Below are positions 12,775 through 24,510 of a stretch of 64,000 nt of DNA, piece after piece. The notes beneath the pieces are model-generated. The model ran no database searches. It saw nothing but the letters and a program-made list of their open reading frames with translations, and was not told the DNA's origin. Source of the DNA: Mytilisepta virgata. Taxonomy: Eukaryota; Mollusca; Bivalvia; Mytilida; Mytilidae. Made by a program: the position numbers and the translations under genes. The stretch is from NCBI GenBank assembly GCA_028015205.1, contig CM051510.1:27342580-27406579 (forward strand), written 5' to 3'. Positions within the stretch are counted from its first letter, which is position 1; the number at the start of each line of letters is the position of its first letter.

Positions 12775-12814
12775 ATGAAAGCCTTTTATGTATTTCTTGT
12801 GGTACTGATGATAC
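12775..12814 (+). CDS. Gene A exon 1 (leader)
   Basis: ATG at 12775 opens MKAFYVFLVVLMI. Splicing at C|GTAAAA after 12814 gives phase 1 and adds His with exon 2. The position aligned to gene B's donor (after 12823) reads GATAAG and lacks GT. Confidence 0.55.
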
Positions 12815-15800
12815 GTAAAACGGATAAGCTATGTGTTTTGAAAATTTATCTTATAGACTAAAGTTTCCTTTGGAAAGCTTGCTTACTGACACACTTAAAC
12901 AGCAAATTAATAAACTTCGAATATCCCTTTGGTATTTCTTGACTTTACTTATATTATGTTGATGTGCATAAAACGGTATTGGTAACATGACAGTGTATAG
13001 TAGGACATGTTTGTGTTCATTATGTGAATACCATGGATACCATTTCGCGATCTTTTCGTTTTATTCAAGTTTAATTTAACACTGTTACTTCGAAAATGTT
13101 TGAATCTATTTGTTTGGTCACATTGAACACTACGTCTTGCTCAAAGTTGGAAAAAATTCTAAAATGTGACAAAGGTCCCTTTAATTGCACTTCTATGTAA
13201 CAGTTTGGATTGACGTAAAACAGGTAATGTATCGCGTTGATAATTGATTAGTGTAGATTGATGCCACGCACGTTGTTCCCAAAATATATTATAAATAATC
13301 GTAGGAATATGGTGGCTTGATTTAAACATATGGGCTTTAATTTTACAATCTCTCTCATACTAAGGATATTCTCAAATTTTCTCCAACCCAATTGCAACCA
13401 ACTACACGACATGTTGAATTAATACACATGAACATGAAAGGATAAGGGGGTGCATCAACATCACTCCCCTCCCCAATTAAATGATTTAATTGATTTTTCT
13501 ACAAGTCATAAGATCAACTCAAGTTCGAAAATAATTACCGTAATGATAAATTATGGAAAATAACACAACGATAGAAAATGGTTTTGGAAACGGATTTTTA
13601 GTTGGTTGAATTAATTTAATTAGTTAATTAATAATTTAATGCCGAGCGTGTTAAATTCAAAACATATGTACAAAGCAGCAAACCTGTCAGTTTCTTTTGT
13701 TCACAACTGTTACTCGAAAACAACCTGCGATATTTAGAAGGAACAATGTCAGAAAAACAGGACAAACATATTTTTCAACTTGAATTGATTGATATCATAG
13801 AATAGTCATTCATATTGTACACTTCACTGTGTTTTATAGTATTCAATCTCGTGCTTACCCTTCCTTAATATCAATTAAAATATAATACACATCAACTTAG
13901 CAAAACAATTCAATGAAGAATAAAAAAGCTACCCATAGAATTTAATAATATATTTTTATCTGTTCAATTGGTGAGCATTACAGAAAGTCGAACACTATTC
14001 TTTGAAAATGTCTAAACTACTTTTTTTATATCTTATAAACTAATAACATCAAATTCATGAAAATTCAATCACAATTATTGTTACATGCGAATAAAAAGAG
14101 CCGTTGTACTTAACACCTTGTTTATTGATTAACATACGGAAATAAAAACCAAGGGTTATACAGTGTTTATACTAATAAGTACAAAAGTAATAATCTGTCC
14201 AAGTTGTTTTTTGTATTTTCTTATTTTTCAACTCTACCCATACATATTGAATAATAAACCACATTTTGTCTGTGTAATTTGCCTTACATTAGATTAGATT
14301 ATATCCCCACTCCACACCCATTTTTATAAAAAAAAAGAAAAAAAAAAAAAAAGAAAAAACATATGTATGATGATTTGATTATGGTCAATTTAGAGTTAAA
14401 CAGTTCCATCCTGGACAGCAACCATTCCTATATTAGTAAAAAATTAATATGGTTGTTAAGGTTTCTGAATAAATTCGGGTTTAACAATGAAGTGTGAAAT
14501 GGCAATGAGAAAAGAGAGCTTCAAGGGATTAACAACCGAAAATAAGCATATATATACAATGGATGCTGTCCATAGTAGTTAATATTATGATGAATTATCC
14601 CAGTTTAAGAGCCAAGAAGTGTAGGATCATTCTTTTGAATATTTCATAATTGACTTAGATTCATAAAGGCAAGAGAAAGAGAGAGAGAACACTTTGTTTG
14701 GTCACAAACTGGGTAACATACAGTAGGCAAAAATATGTATTAAATGTTATAATAAATAGCTCACAAGAGGCAAATAAATATGACACCTAGATTTACATAG
14801 CTATGTGGGTGCAAAGTCCAAAGTTCATCCACTGCATTAGTGCACCCAAAAAACAAATTTTCCAAAAAAAAAGAATTCTATCTATAATTATATTACAAAA
14901 TAACAATCCAATGATACTAATATAAGATATAATAAATATAGAAATAGAGTTATTCCCCTTGTAAGATATTGCTTACACAAATCCATTTTTGTCTCAATTT
15001 TCTCAGCTATTGCAAGGAATTTATAAAATTTAGCAGACATTTGTTCTGTTTTATATATTTGCTGAATATATCTTATTACACCAATGGAAGAAGGATTGGT
15101 GTGCAAATTTTTGCAAGTAAAAATATAGTACTTAATGAGAACAATGAGAAAATTAATAAAGTCGTCACAAGTGGTGGATCCAAGAATTATATCAGTAGAC
15201 GATAATGGAGTTTCCAAATTACATCTTCTCAATAGAATGTTCTTCATCTCTAACCAAAGGTTTTTTGCAAGGTTGCATTCCCAGAACAGATGCAAAATGG
15301 TTTCCTTTGTTTCATTGCAGAAACTACAAAGATGTGTTTCATATAACTTGAATTTGTGTAATAGGTTGTTTGTGCCAATAATTCGAAAAAGAAGTTTGTA
15401 TTGAAAGTTTATCAGTTTGTTATTTTTTATACATTTAAAAGGCAAAGAATGAATACATTCCCAATCCTCTGCTTGTAATTCAATATTTAGTTCATTATTC
15501 CATTTTTGATGCTGCTTTGTCAGTTATTCTGCGTACATTGGAAGAAATTTTTGATAAAAATACTGACTGGATTTTTATTTTTTTCACAAACCCAAATTTT
15601 TCACACGTTATCTGTTCATGTTACTTAACAATTAACTACAGTGTTCCAATATCTAAGATGATGTTGGACTTGTCCCCACTGTCGTAACATTTCATGTGCC
15701 TCCACCGATTTGTGACTTCCACCGGATTGACTTTGTTGAACTTCACGACCGGTGCCGTATACGGAGCAGGAACTGCTTACACTTCCGGAGCACCTGGTTT

Positions 15801-18800
15801 TACAGGAGTTCGTGTTGTTCATTGATTTTTTGTTTTCAGTGTTTATTTGTTGCTTGTGGTTGTTCATTTGTCTTCCCGGGTATGTCTGTCCAATGGATTA
15901 CGTTTTTTGATTTTCTCCTTAGGTATATTTTTCCCCTCTACATATATTTGCACTTGTAGTCTTCTTTAATGGAAATAAGTGAAAACCTGACAAAAATGAA
16001 AGTGTTTTATTTGATTCTTGTGGTCAGGACAATACCTAAAATAATTTTAATATGTTTTTGATGCAAATTGTGATAGGTAGGTGTACATGTACTAATTGGT
16101 TTATGCTTAAAATCACAAATTGGAAAATAATACAGGAATAAATTAAAACAATAAATTAGTACAGTACTTATCTGAATATATTAATAGCTTTATGTGTCTC
16201 GTTTACCAAAAATATAGGGATAAACTTGCGTGAAATTTCAATAGGTGTGAGATTTGCTTCTCTTACCCTGGGTGAGACAAACTCATTCATTCTCCCGTAA
16301 ATAATTTTGAAATTGTGTCTCAGACTACCTATAATCAAAAACTGTTATCTAAATAAGGCCTTCCTCTTCTTCCACTGTTCCAAAAAGCACTAGGGAAAAA
16401 AAGTTAGAATGAATTATGCAATGCTAATTTTTACCTGTGCTGAACTGATCTAAACTTATCTTGAGCGAACTCGATTAACTGCAAGAAAACATATCTAATT
16501 TGATCTTGCTTGATAACTCCACTTAATTTAATAATGCTGTAGTCTGATTGGTCTAGAGGAATTGAACTTTTTGACAAATTTTGTATTTTTCAAAGATTAT
16601 CTAGTCTACCGTTGAATTCGCCTCACAAGTTTCCGACCTGGCGTGGCATTCGGGTGAACACCAAGGTAGTAGGCGAATTCAACGGTTGAGAAAATGCCAT
16701 GTTTCTACAAATAAAACCCGATTTCTCCGTATCTGTTTTTTGTTTTAGTTAAACCAAACAATAAAAATGGTAGGTCTAGCTGAAGCAGACCGCAGCAGAG
16801 CAATGTCTTCAATATTTACTGAAGATGTGTCACTTTAGATCTTCAGTAGAATTATAGGAATATACCATGCGGATGAGTGCTATTTGCAGAAAATCCCCAG
16901 TTTGAGACTGCAGAAAATTCAGCCAGGATTGCTACTCGCCAACATGGTATATTTATATCAAATTGGTGATTCAAAATAAGGGAGCCGCCATTTGATTTTT
17001 AGGGAAGGGAGTTTCGGAAGAAAGTTGAAATAAAAAAGGAAGCAACAGGATTTTGGTAAAAAATTTCATCCTATCCCCTAATAAAAATCAAATGGTTGCC
17101 CCCTAAGAATAAACCAGACTAGAATAACCATTAAAGATCAAAAGTGTGTTACTAGTTTATGATAAAATATCAAGCTATAATCATTCATTTTTGTATTACT
17201 TTCAGACAGCGTTGCTTACCCAGAGGGAAATAATGTTTACTTTTCAACACCAGCAAGTCCTGACGTTATTGAGTGTATCTGTCCGAAAGGGCAATCTCCG
17301 AACATTATTTTTCCAGACTTTTCACTTGCGTGTATACCTGGACCAGGAAAAGGAATGAAAGTCAGTTGTGAAACCTATCGTGAGTATTCAAAAACATTAA
17401 TAGCCAGTGTCACGTCCGTTACATTTGGTATGATTTAAGGTGTTAATCGAAGATGGGTCTTTAACATTTGCGTTTTCTGAGAGGGGGTATTACTATTGCC
17501 ATTTTCGTCTTGGTGTTTGGCCAAAGACGATAGCAATGACAACACATACAAATACAAAACTAGTCATTTAAAAAAAAGCTCCAAAAAACAACAGATATTA
17601 ATGGTGCTAATCTCAGATATGGAATATTTTAAAACTCAGAAATATATTACCCAAAGCTTACATATACAGTGTGATTTCTTTTTAGATCTGAAGTATTGCA
17701 ATGACTAATTGTGATGCAATTTTAATTATTAATGTAAGTGTACAATGTGCCTTCTCAATTTCATCTTCGATGTTAACAGTATGAGGTACTTTGCTTACTT
17801 ATCATATATATAATGGACATAAAAGAGATAATTGATGTTCTTCATGCATTAGAAATTTTGTTTATCAATTATTACAAAAAAATACTACTAGTACTTTGTC
17901 TATTTTGATTCTATATCAACTTTGACATACGATCTAGAAACGTCTCATTCATCGAACAATCCAGATCAATACTATGCCTCCTTCAAGGAAATTTTAAATT
18001 TTAAGATTTGATAAAAAATTTATTAATTTAGAAGATTAAATCCTGAAATTGTGCTTGTTTTCAAAACGTCCCATTAATTTTTATTTATTTAATACAGAAT
18101 TCAAGCAATAACAACCTTCCTTCAAAACTGAATTGTTTTCTTGTTCAGGGCATGGTTATATCAGGATATTTATTATTTACCATCTTGAAATAAAAATATT
18201 ATATGAATTTTATTTTTTGCAGTATTTTCGTTTTCATCGACAGAATGCCCAAATTACGGATATGTATCTGCCTGGAGGGTTGAAGGTGAACAAGTTGAAG
18301 TTCGATGCTGCAGAGAAAGAGGTAGATGATAATGGTATAGTTAGGAATTTACAATGTAATAGCGTTTTACATATGAGACTAGATATTCTATCTTCAGTTA
18401 AATTTAAAGTTATTCTTGGACTGACACATCACTGGAATTTTTTACTCACTGGAAATGCAACTGTTGCCGTGAACAGGGCAGGACATGCTTACCCTTCCGT
18501 AGCACCTGGTATCACTACCAGTGTTTAGTTGGAATACACATGGCTAGTGCTTTAGTTTCTTTGCTTTTTTTAAATTCTGCTTAGTTTATTATTAGATTTT
18601 TATTCTTTTAATTATACGTGCATCCTTGTGGCATTTGTTTAGGCTTTTTACTTGACGTTTTTCATTAATTCAAGGGTAACTTCATTAAATTAAAACACAA
18701 AATAGGTGTTGAAGCTATATGTTTAGCATTGATTAGAGTTAACCATTAAAATACACTTATCTTAGCAAAGTATGTTTCAAATTTTAACAAGATATATTGA

Positions 18801-21157
18801 GCACATCGAATTCGACATGTTTTTTAATTTACCCGAAAATTGCAAATTTTAATTTTTTTCGTGCATATTCGATTTTTTTATGGACAAGGCGACATAACTC
18901 CAGAACAACATCTGACTTTAATAAGGTAACTGTATAAAGGAACCTAAGGAAATTTCAGTCTAGTGAGTCTTTTTAGCAACTTAAAACTTTGATGACAGAT
19001 ACAAAGAACTTGGCAATATTTTGTAACCATTTTTCACCATTTCAGCAACGATGATTTAAGTTTTTTTAAAATAATTATGAATATTTACACTGGAAACAAT
19101 AAGAAAAATATTTTCATGTACTTATTAATAAAGTTTCATATTTATAAGTAGAAAGGCTAATTTTATTGTTATTTTCCATTCTCGTGGATTTGTATTGCCT
19201 CTGGATTTCAATTTTATAGACATTTCCCATTGTTCTGTCACTTCGATATTCTTTTGCTGATATATATTTTCCTCTGAGAAATTTCAAAATGTGATTCAAT
19301 AAAATATCCCCCGCTTGAAGTGTATATGCCTTTTTAAATAAATTTGTACAGAATATTATGGTTGAAATATATACTTCGATCAAATAGTGGCTATGAAAGA
19401 AATTTCAAATCAGTAGAATAGTCTTTCAGCTATACTCTCATGTAATTAATTAGAATTAAATATACATATCGTGGACTTATGAAAATCGAATCAAATTCCT
19501 GGCTTTTGAAATACAATTCTTTGATACAAATTTTGATGAACACGATGTGCACATTTAGGCGATTTACTACTCATAAGTTGTGCTCAAGGCCTACAATGTA
19601 TCGAAATACTAGGAACTGAGCTCGGGATAACCTCGGGGGCTTGGATTCAACCAGCAGTGACATCGACTCAGTGGTAAAAATACAATTTTTTTTCTACCAA
19701 TTTTGATGCAAAAGATAAGGAGAATAATATGAATATTTCTAAACGTTCTTAATGAGAGAGATAAGAGGTGCACTATTTCGTTGCTGTACAATTTGAATTT
19801 TTGAATACCCTTAAGTTCTATTGAACAAGGTGACATCTACATAAAGAGCAGCGACAAGCACACATTCAATTCGAATGTTTTATTCAGCACTGCATGGTTT
19901 GTTTTCTGTTCTATCAGTAAGATCAAATACCATTTAGTTTCTAGCATAATTAACGCATTTTAACTGATTTGTAACGGCTTGAAATTAACGTTAGTAATAT
20001 TTGTTTTTATAAGGTTTAAAGTATTTAGCCCAAGACTGCAGAATCAGTTATAACGACGATTCTGTCAATGGAAGGCCTTACAACTATGGAGAAGGATTCT
20101 TAACGGGCTGGAGGACATTCGATGGAGGGTATGTCGATGCGAATTTCATTAATATATATTAAGCCGGTCCACTGGATCTGGAGCAAGGTATCAGCAGTTT
20201 ATTGTTTTTAAATGAATTGAGAAACAAGTTATTAAAACATTTACTTAACAATTTGACAGGTGCGAGAGTTCCCACAATATCAACATTTAAGCATACTCTT
20301 TTAACATATACATATGAGGCCTTGAAGTGGTAAGGGTGCTAAACTTCTTTAAAACGGAACTATTGTGTCGATAGGGTGTCGCACATTAAATTGTGGGAGA
20401 TACATCTCTTACAAGAATCAAACCTGGACCGTAGGCTTTCACTATATCCGTTTAATTTTGTTGGTGTCTATGCATTATAAACATCTTTGCATTTTCGGCT
20501 TTAGTACTTTTCAAGTATGCTGTCTAATACCAAGGATAAATTAGTTCACTTATTTGCTTATGCTTTAAATCAAAATTTCAAAAGTAACAAAATAACATTT
20601 TAAAACGATATATCAATTTAGTTTTTCGTATTGATATCATTTCTAAATTTGTTGTACACATTTTTTTTTATATTTGTCAGCAACACTCTGACCAAAAATT
20701 TGGCTAGACTAAATTAATCAAAACACTGTGAGAATATATTCAAAAGAGATTCAAAGCATAGTAAATAATCAGCTTATAAGAACTTTGCAGTTTGACAAAA
20801 ATTATATAAAACATGTCATCACAGGTATCCAGAAATCGTAAAATTGCAGAAAAACGGCAACTTTGGACAACATTAACCCTTATAAGGAACAATCCATCAG
20901 CAACTGTGTTGATTTTGTAGTAGGAAAATATATGAACTAAGCTTTAGGTTCCTTCCCTACAATGCATATTGTTGTATTAAACTTCAGCAGGTGCATGCAT
21001 AGTACAAAACATTCACGAAGCAAACATAGGCAAAACACTGAGATCATTTTTTCGTTCTATTACAAATTTATGTATATATTTTTTTTCTTTTTGTAGGTTG
21101 ACATTTTACAACAAGTTATGCAAATATCTAAAGAAAAGATACGCGTATTACCACTAG
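12775..21157 (+). CDS. Gene A: secreted cysteine-rich protein, five exons
   Basis: Predicted join: 12775-12814 (or 12823), 17206-17379, 18223-18321, 20014-20128, 21097-21157. Introns have GT-AG ends and phases 1, 1, 1, 2, matching gene B exactly. The product is 162 residues (165 if the longer exon 1 is used). It has a hydrophobic leader, then exon 2 with ECICPKGQ, LACIPGPG and SCETY, exon 3 with ECPNYGYVSAWR and RCCRERG, exon 4 with YNDDSVNGRP and TGWRTFDG, and a basic Tyr/Lys-rich tail. Nine cysteines follow the leader in the order C-x-C, C, C, C, CC, C, C. In exon 3, 21 of 32 residues equal gene B. I do not recognise the family; it is likely extracellular. The oddity is the exon 1 donor: where B has GGTAAGT, A has GGATAAG. 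Confidence 0.72.
14888..15604 (-). pseudogene. LINE C-terminal fragment, mirrored and frameshifted
   Basis: Inverted copy of the 1459-2175 LINE tail. Here the frame is open only from about 15445 down to 14888. Relative to the left arm, one extra base at about 15518 shifts the upstream part out of frame. The CCHC knuckle is retained. Confidence 0.75.
15620..15935 (+). repeat. Dispersed repeat R1 (right arm)
   Basis: Inverted-arm counterpart of 1130-1440, in plus orientation. Confidence 0.8.
16608..16686. repeat. Short hairpin, right-arm copy
   Basis: Mirror copy of the 377-455 hairpin, with both 16-bp stem halves intact. Confidence 0.7.
16980..17105. repeat. Imperfect hairpin at the outer arm edge
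   Basis: 'gagccgccatttgattttt' near 16982 pairs imperfectly with 'aaaaatcaaatggttgcccc' near 17085, with TAGGG/CCCTA text on the inner sides. The outermost visible arm sequence lies inside this foldback. Confidence 0.5.
17206..17379 (+). CDS. Gene A exon 2
   Basis: 174 bp between acceptor TTTCAG (to 17205) and donor GTGAGT (17380), phase 1 to 1. It encodes four cysteines, including the ECIC and LACIPGPG motifs. It lies 144 bp beyond the visible end of the right arm. Confidence 0.8.
18223..18321 (+). CDS. Gene A exon 3
   Basis: 99 bp between TTTGCAG (to 18222) and GTAGAT, phase 1 to 1. It encodes FSFSSTECPNYGYVSAWR and a CC pair. Confidence 0.8.
18470..18660 (+). repeat. Dispersed repeat R2 in gene A intron 3
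   Basis: Matches 56950-57195 (phrases 'gacatgcttaccctt' and 'catccttgtgg'). It ends the apparent 131-codon open frame that runs through exon 3, so that frame is not a gene. Confidence 0.6.
19515..19665 (-). repeat. Degenerate bivalve repeat with hammerhead-like core
   Basis: Read on the minus strand it contains 'ggccttgagcacaac' then TTATGAG, and farther on 'gtcactgctggtt'. This is a decayed relative of the copies at 49170-49490. In intact family members known to me, the CTGATGAGT...GACGAAAC core resembles a hammerhead ribozyme. Here the core is mutated and presumably inactive. Confidence 0.35.
20014..20128 (+). CDS. Gene A exon 4
   Basis: 115 bp between ATAAG (to 20013) and GTATGT, phase 1 to 2. 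It encodes LKYLAQDC and TGWRTFDG. It has one codon more than gene B exon 4. Confidence 0.8.
21097..21157 (+). CDS. Gene A exon 5 with stop
   Basis: Acceptor TTGTAG ends at 21096. The exon encodes LTFYNKLCKYLKKRYAYYH followed by TAG at 21155-21157. Confidence 0.8.
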
Positions 21158-21168
21158 CCGAAGTGAAA

Positions 21169-21174
21169 AATAAA
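21169..21174 (+). terminator. Polyadenylation signal of gene A
   Basis: AATAAA lies 12 bases after the stop codon. The matching signal in gene B is at 56120. Confidence 0.6.
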
Positions 21175-22567
21175 GTCAGTAAAGATTAAAAATTACATGA
21201 AACAAAACATAGTTTCTAAAAATGCTTTGTATTCTCCTTCGTATACAACAGAACATTCTGTGATGTACTATTAAATAGGGAGGGTGGGTTCAACAAGACT
21301 AGTTTAACCCAACCACATATGATTTGCGCCTTTCCAATGACAGGATTATTTTGATCGCAAGCATCTATTGTTATTATATTTATTCGAGGATTGGATTTCG
21401 TATACATGTATGTTGTTTCCAATAATTTATACATTTTTGTCGGGAACATCTTGTCGCTTCACATGGTGCGACGTTTTCAACTCATTGAAAATACCACTCG
21501 CTGTCAATGTATTTTTGTATTCGATTCTATAATGGGATTTTATTGTCGTGACGTTTTCCTCTCATATATATAAACACGTTTCATTTTGAGACGGATACAA
21601 AGACAAATTACTCAATCTTATTTATGTTCATACATAGGAAAATCATCTAAAATAAATTGACGGAAAACGGCATATTTACATAATTTTCAAGAGAAGTGGA
21701 GTTCCTTGCAATTCTACAAAAAATCTGTAATAGAAATAAAAAATCAGTCATTAAGTACAATACATCTCAGCCCCAGTCTCCATCTGCTTCACTTTGAAAA
21801 TAAAAATTCCCTGCAGATAATGTGATCATCAGGAAAATTATTATCGTTAGCTGATCAACTAATCGCTTGGACGATTTCGCATTTATTTGCTTAAGAGTTA
21901 TTTCCCATTGAACGGTAAACATATGGAAAATTGACTTTGAGGGCGCTCTTACGTCTGCATTTCACAACCGATTTTAACGAAATGTATGTGAACAATTCAT
22001 ATGACCAACTCAAGTTGTTCGAAAATAATTACCCTTAAATTAGGGGAAATATACAAGTACCTCATGGAAAATAACTCAACGATAGAAAATGGGCTTGAAA
22101 ACGGATTTTTAGTTGGTTAAATTACATTTGTAATTGAATTAATTAATTAATGATTTAATGCCCGAAATATTAAATTCATGACACATGTACATGGAAGCAA
22201 ACCTGTCAGTTTCTGTTGTCCACAACTGTTACTCCAAAAGACGAGGGTATTAACAAACATTGTATATGTATGATAAAAAAATGTTGGAGTGTATTTACCT
22301 TCAGTGATATAGAGAAGTTATGATAAAGAGGGAAACGTATTTTTCCTCCCAAGATCACTTCCACGAATTTCTTTTCCAAAATATATACAATTCCCACCTT
22401 TAAGAATAAGGTTCAATATTTAAGTCCTCAGAAAAAAGAGAAACAAATACGTGTTCGTTCAGTTCAAGGTTTCAAACATTTATGTATAAAGTTCGGAGCA
22501 CCAGTCATTCATTCCGATAGTTTATTCAAATTACAGTTCTAATTTTGCTTTCTTTTGAAATCATACG

Positions 22568-22783
22568 TTGGAATATTTTGTCTTGACCAACGGAATCCCA
22601 TACAATACACACAGTTCTCATCGCACTATTCCAATCTTACATGATCTGGATGACCCATGTAACCTTCACAACATGACTTGCAAGTTATGTGCACGCACAA
22701 TTCTGACGATAAACAATTTTATTGTAACACAGTGTAACGTCTGTATTAATTTGAATGACATTTGTACCTGTTTTAATCCATAG
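22568..22783 (+). CDS. Small Cys-containing ORF, copy C
   Basis: 71 codons ending NLNDICTCFNP. It aligns with the 36454-36684 ORF in copy D, with internal indels between the two. The C-terminal cysteine pattern is kept. It could be a leftover exon or chance. Confidence 0.15.
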   Translation: MEYFVLTNGIPYNTHSSHRTIPILHDLDDPCNLHNMTCKLCARTILTINNFIVTQCNVCINLNDICTCFNP

Positions 22784-23718
22784 GTCTTTTAAACTTCCAG
22801 TTATATGATGTCAATTATCAGAACGTTTTTGTACTTGAACCAGGATTTGCTATGGAATTTTAAACTTAAACTATAATTATCAACCTCAACGAAAACCTTT
22901 TTCTTCGGAATCAAAATATTATACAAGGACTTAATGGCCAATACATATACGATAAAGATATTCCAGTTAAAAGGAATTATTCCGATTGCCTTGATTGTGT
23001 GCCAAGAATAAAGTATGTTAAACAGGATCTGAACTAGGTCTTTGACGTATGTGACCCACACGTAGTTACCAACTTACAGTCTCACTTTTAAACATCTTAA
23101 TCATTTAGTTATTGAAAATAAATATTTAACTTTACAAGAATATAAAGCTGTATAGAAACAGGTGGTTATTTTTCGGGCTTCTATAATTCTTAAGCTTCAT
23201 CACTTTCCGGAATTTATATTTGTTTAACCGTAAGTATGTGATAAAGCAATCATTACATGTCACACTTTATCCACCGCCGAGCCTATCGGTTGTCGGACTG
23301 ATATATGAACATACGGTTGATAAAGTCAACGATATGAAAAATGCAACCCTAAAACCTTTATTTTTTACAGCTCAAACTCATTAATTTTCGGAATTTCCAT
23401 TTGTTGGTTGTAAGTACCTTATATTATATAGCCATCGAGCCTATCGGATCTCGGACTGATATACAAAAAATGAATGAACATAAGGTTGATAAAGGGCGCG
23501 ATATGAAAAATGACAAGCTAAAATATATACTTATTTCAGCTTGAAAAAAATTGTTATTTCCTAATAATAAAACAAAAAAAAAATCAAACAAGAAAAAAAG
23601 GTATTTTTCATAAATCATGTAAATAACAGGTTTTACATCAAGCTTAATCGATAACTACTTTTAGAAGTGAATATAATTGTACACGTGAATCTTGTTTTAA
23701 CTGAAACGTGCTTCGAAA

Positions 23719-23763
23719 ATGGAAGTTTTTCATTTGTGTATAGTGCTACTGATAATACAATCG
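23719..23763 (+). CDS. Leader exon of copy C
   Basis: ATG GAA GTT opens MEVFHLCIVLLIIQS, a 15-residue hydrophobic leader, followed by donor GTAGGT. It aligns with gene B exon 1 (MKALYLFLVVLII) but ends in phase 0 rather than phase 1. It therefore cannot join the known exon 2 in frame and may belong to a diverged paralogue. Confidence 0.45.
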
Positions 23764-24339
23764 GTAGGTCATTTTTTCTACAAGATTGGTACACATTCCC
23801 TGTGTTAGAAAGTTTACTATAAATGTTTAATAGATTAACTATACTTTAGAAAAAAAAATAATGCAGAGCTATAATAAAACAATATATGAACCCATACTTC
23901 CACGATCGATTTTATGTAATGAAAACCTGTTACATTAATGTTTTATCAATTTAATGTATATTAAAAGCTTACGTACAACAATTTTACTTTTTTTTGTCCT
24001 CTTGATCAAATATAGTTAGCCGAAACGTTTCCCATAATAATTAGTCTCCTGATTTTTGTTTTATTAACCTTTAGCTCGTTCGATTGCTCATCTATCCTCT
24101 GTCATTCATCATTCGTCATTTTTGTTTAACAGTTTTCCGCTCTTTTTTGTACTTAAAACAGAGTTTTGAGTTTTTAAACATTGGCTGGTAGTTGCTGAAT
24201 GGTGTCCCTTTCAAATATGAAAGAGATTATCTCTGTCGTAATGCAAACTAAACATATTTTTTGCATGTTTATAGGAGAAAAATGATGAAATACAATGTAT
24301 TGCTCCAAGCTTACAATCATTAACTTAACATAAGGTACA

Positions 24340-24510
24340 TTGGTATCCCCATTTTTTTGGTGGGATCCATGTTCATATGTTTTTAGTTTTTAATTGTATT
24401 GCATGTATTGTTTTGGTCTTGTCTTCATTGTTCTCCGGAATTTGTCAGTTGTTTCGATTTTCCCCTCCTTTCTATATCCCTTTGATATTTCTTGACTTTA
24501 CTTTGTTAAC
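24340..24510 (+). repeat. Dispersed repeat R3
   Basis: Phrases 'gtgggatccatgttcat', 'gcatgtattgttttgg' and 'cttgtcttcattgttctcc' recur at 37925-38085 (+) and 49790-49950 (-). It is non-coding. Confidence 0.65.

Larger units (their letters stand above)
9748..17062. repeat. Right arm of giant inverted duplication
   Basis: Inverted copy of 1-7318. The outer limit is set only by the window start, because the partner sequence beyond position 1 is not visible, so the true arm may extend further right into gene A. Differences from the left arm include a one-base insertion at about 15518 that breaks the LINE reading frame and several substitutions around 12590, 12888 and 13130. Confidence 0.95.

Noticed and set aside
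1..17062. Inverted arms as a sequencing foldback artefact
   Set aside because: A missed-adapter chimera has no unique spacer; here 2.43 kb separates the arms, and the arms differ by indels and substitutions. A haplotype mis-join is not excluded.
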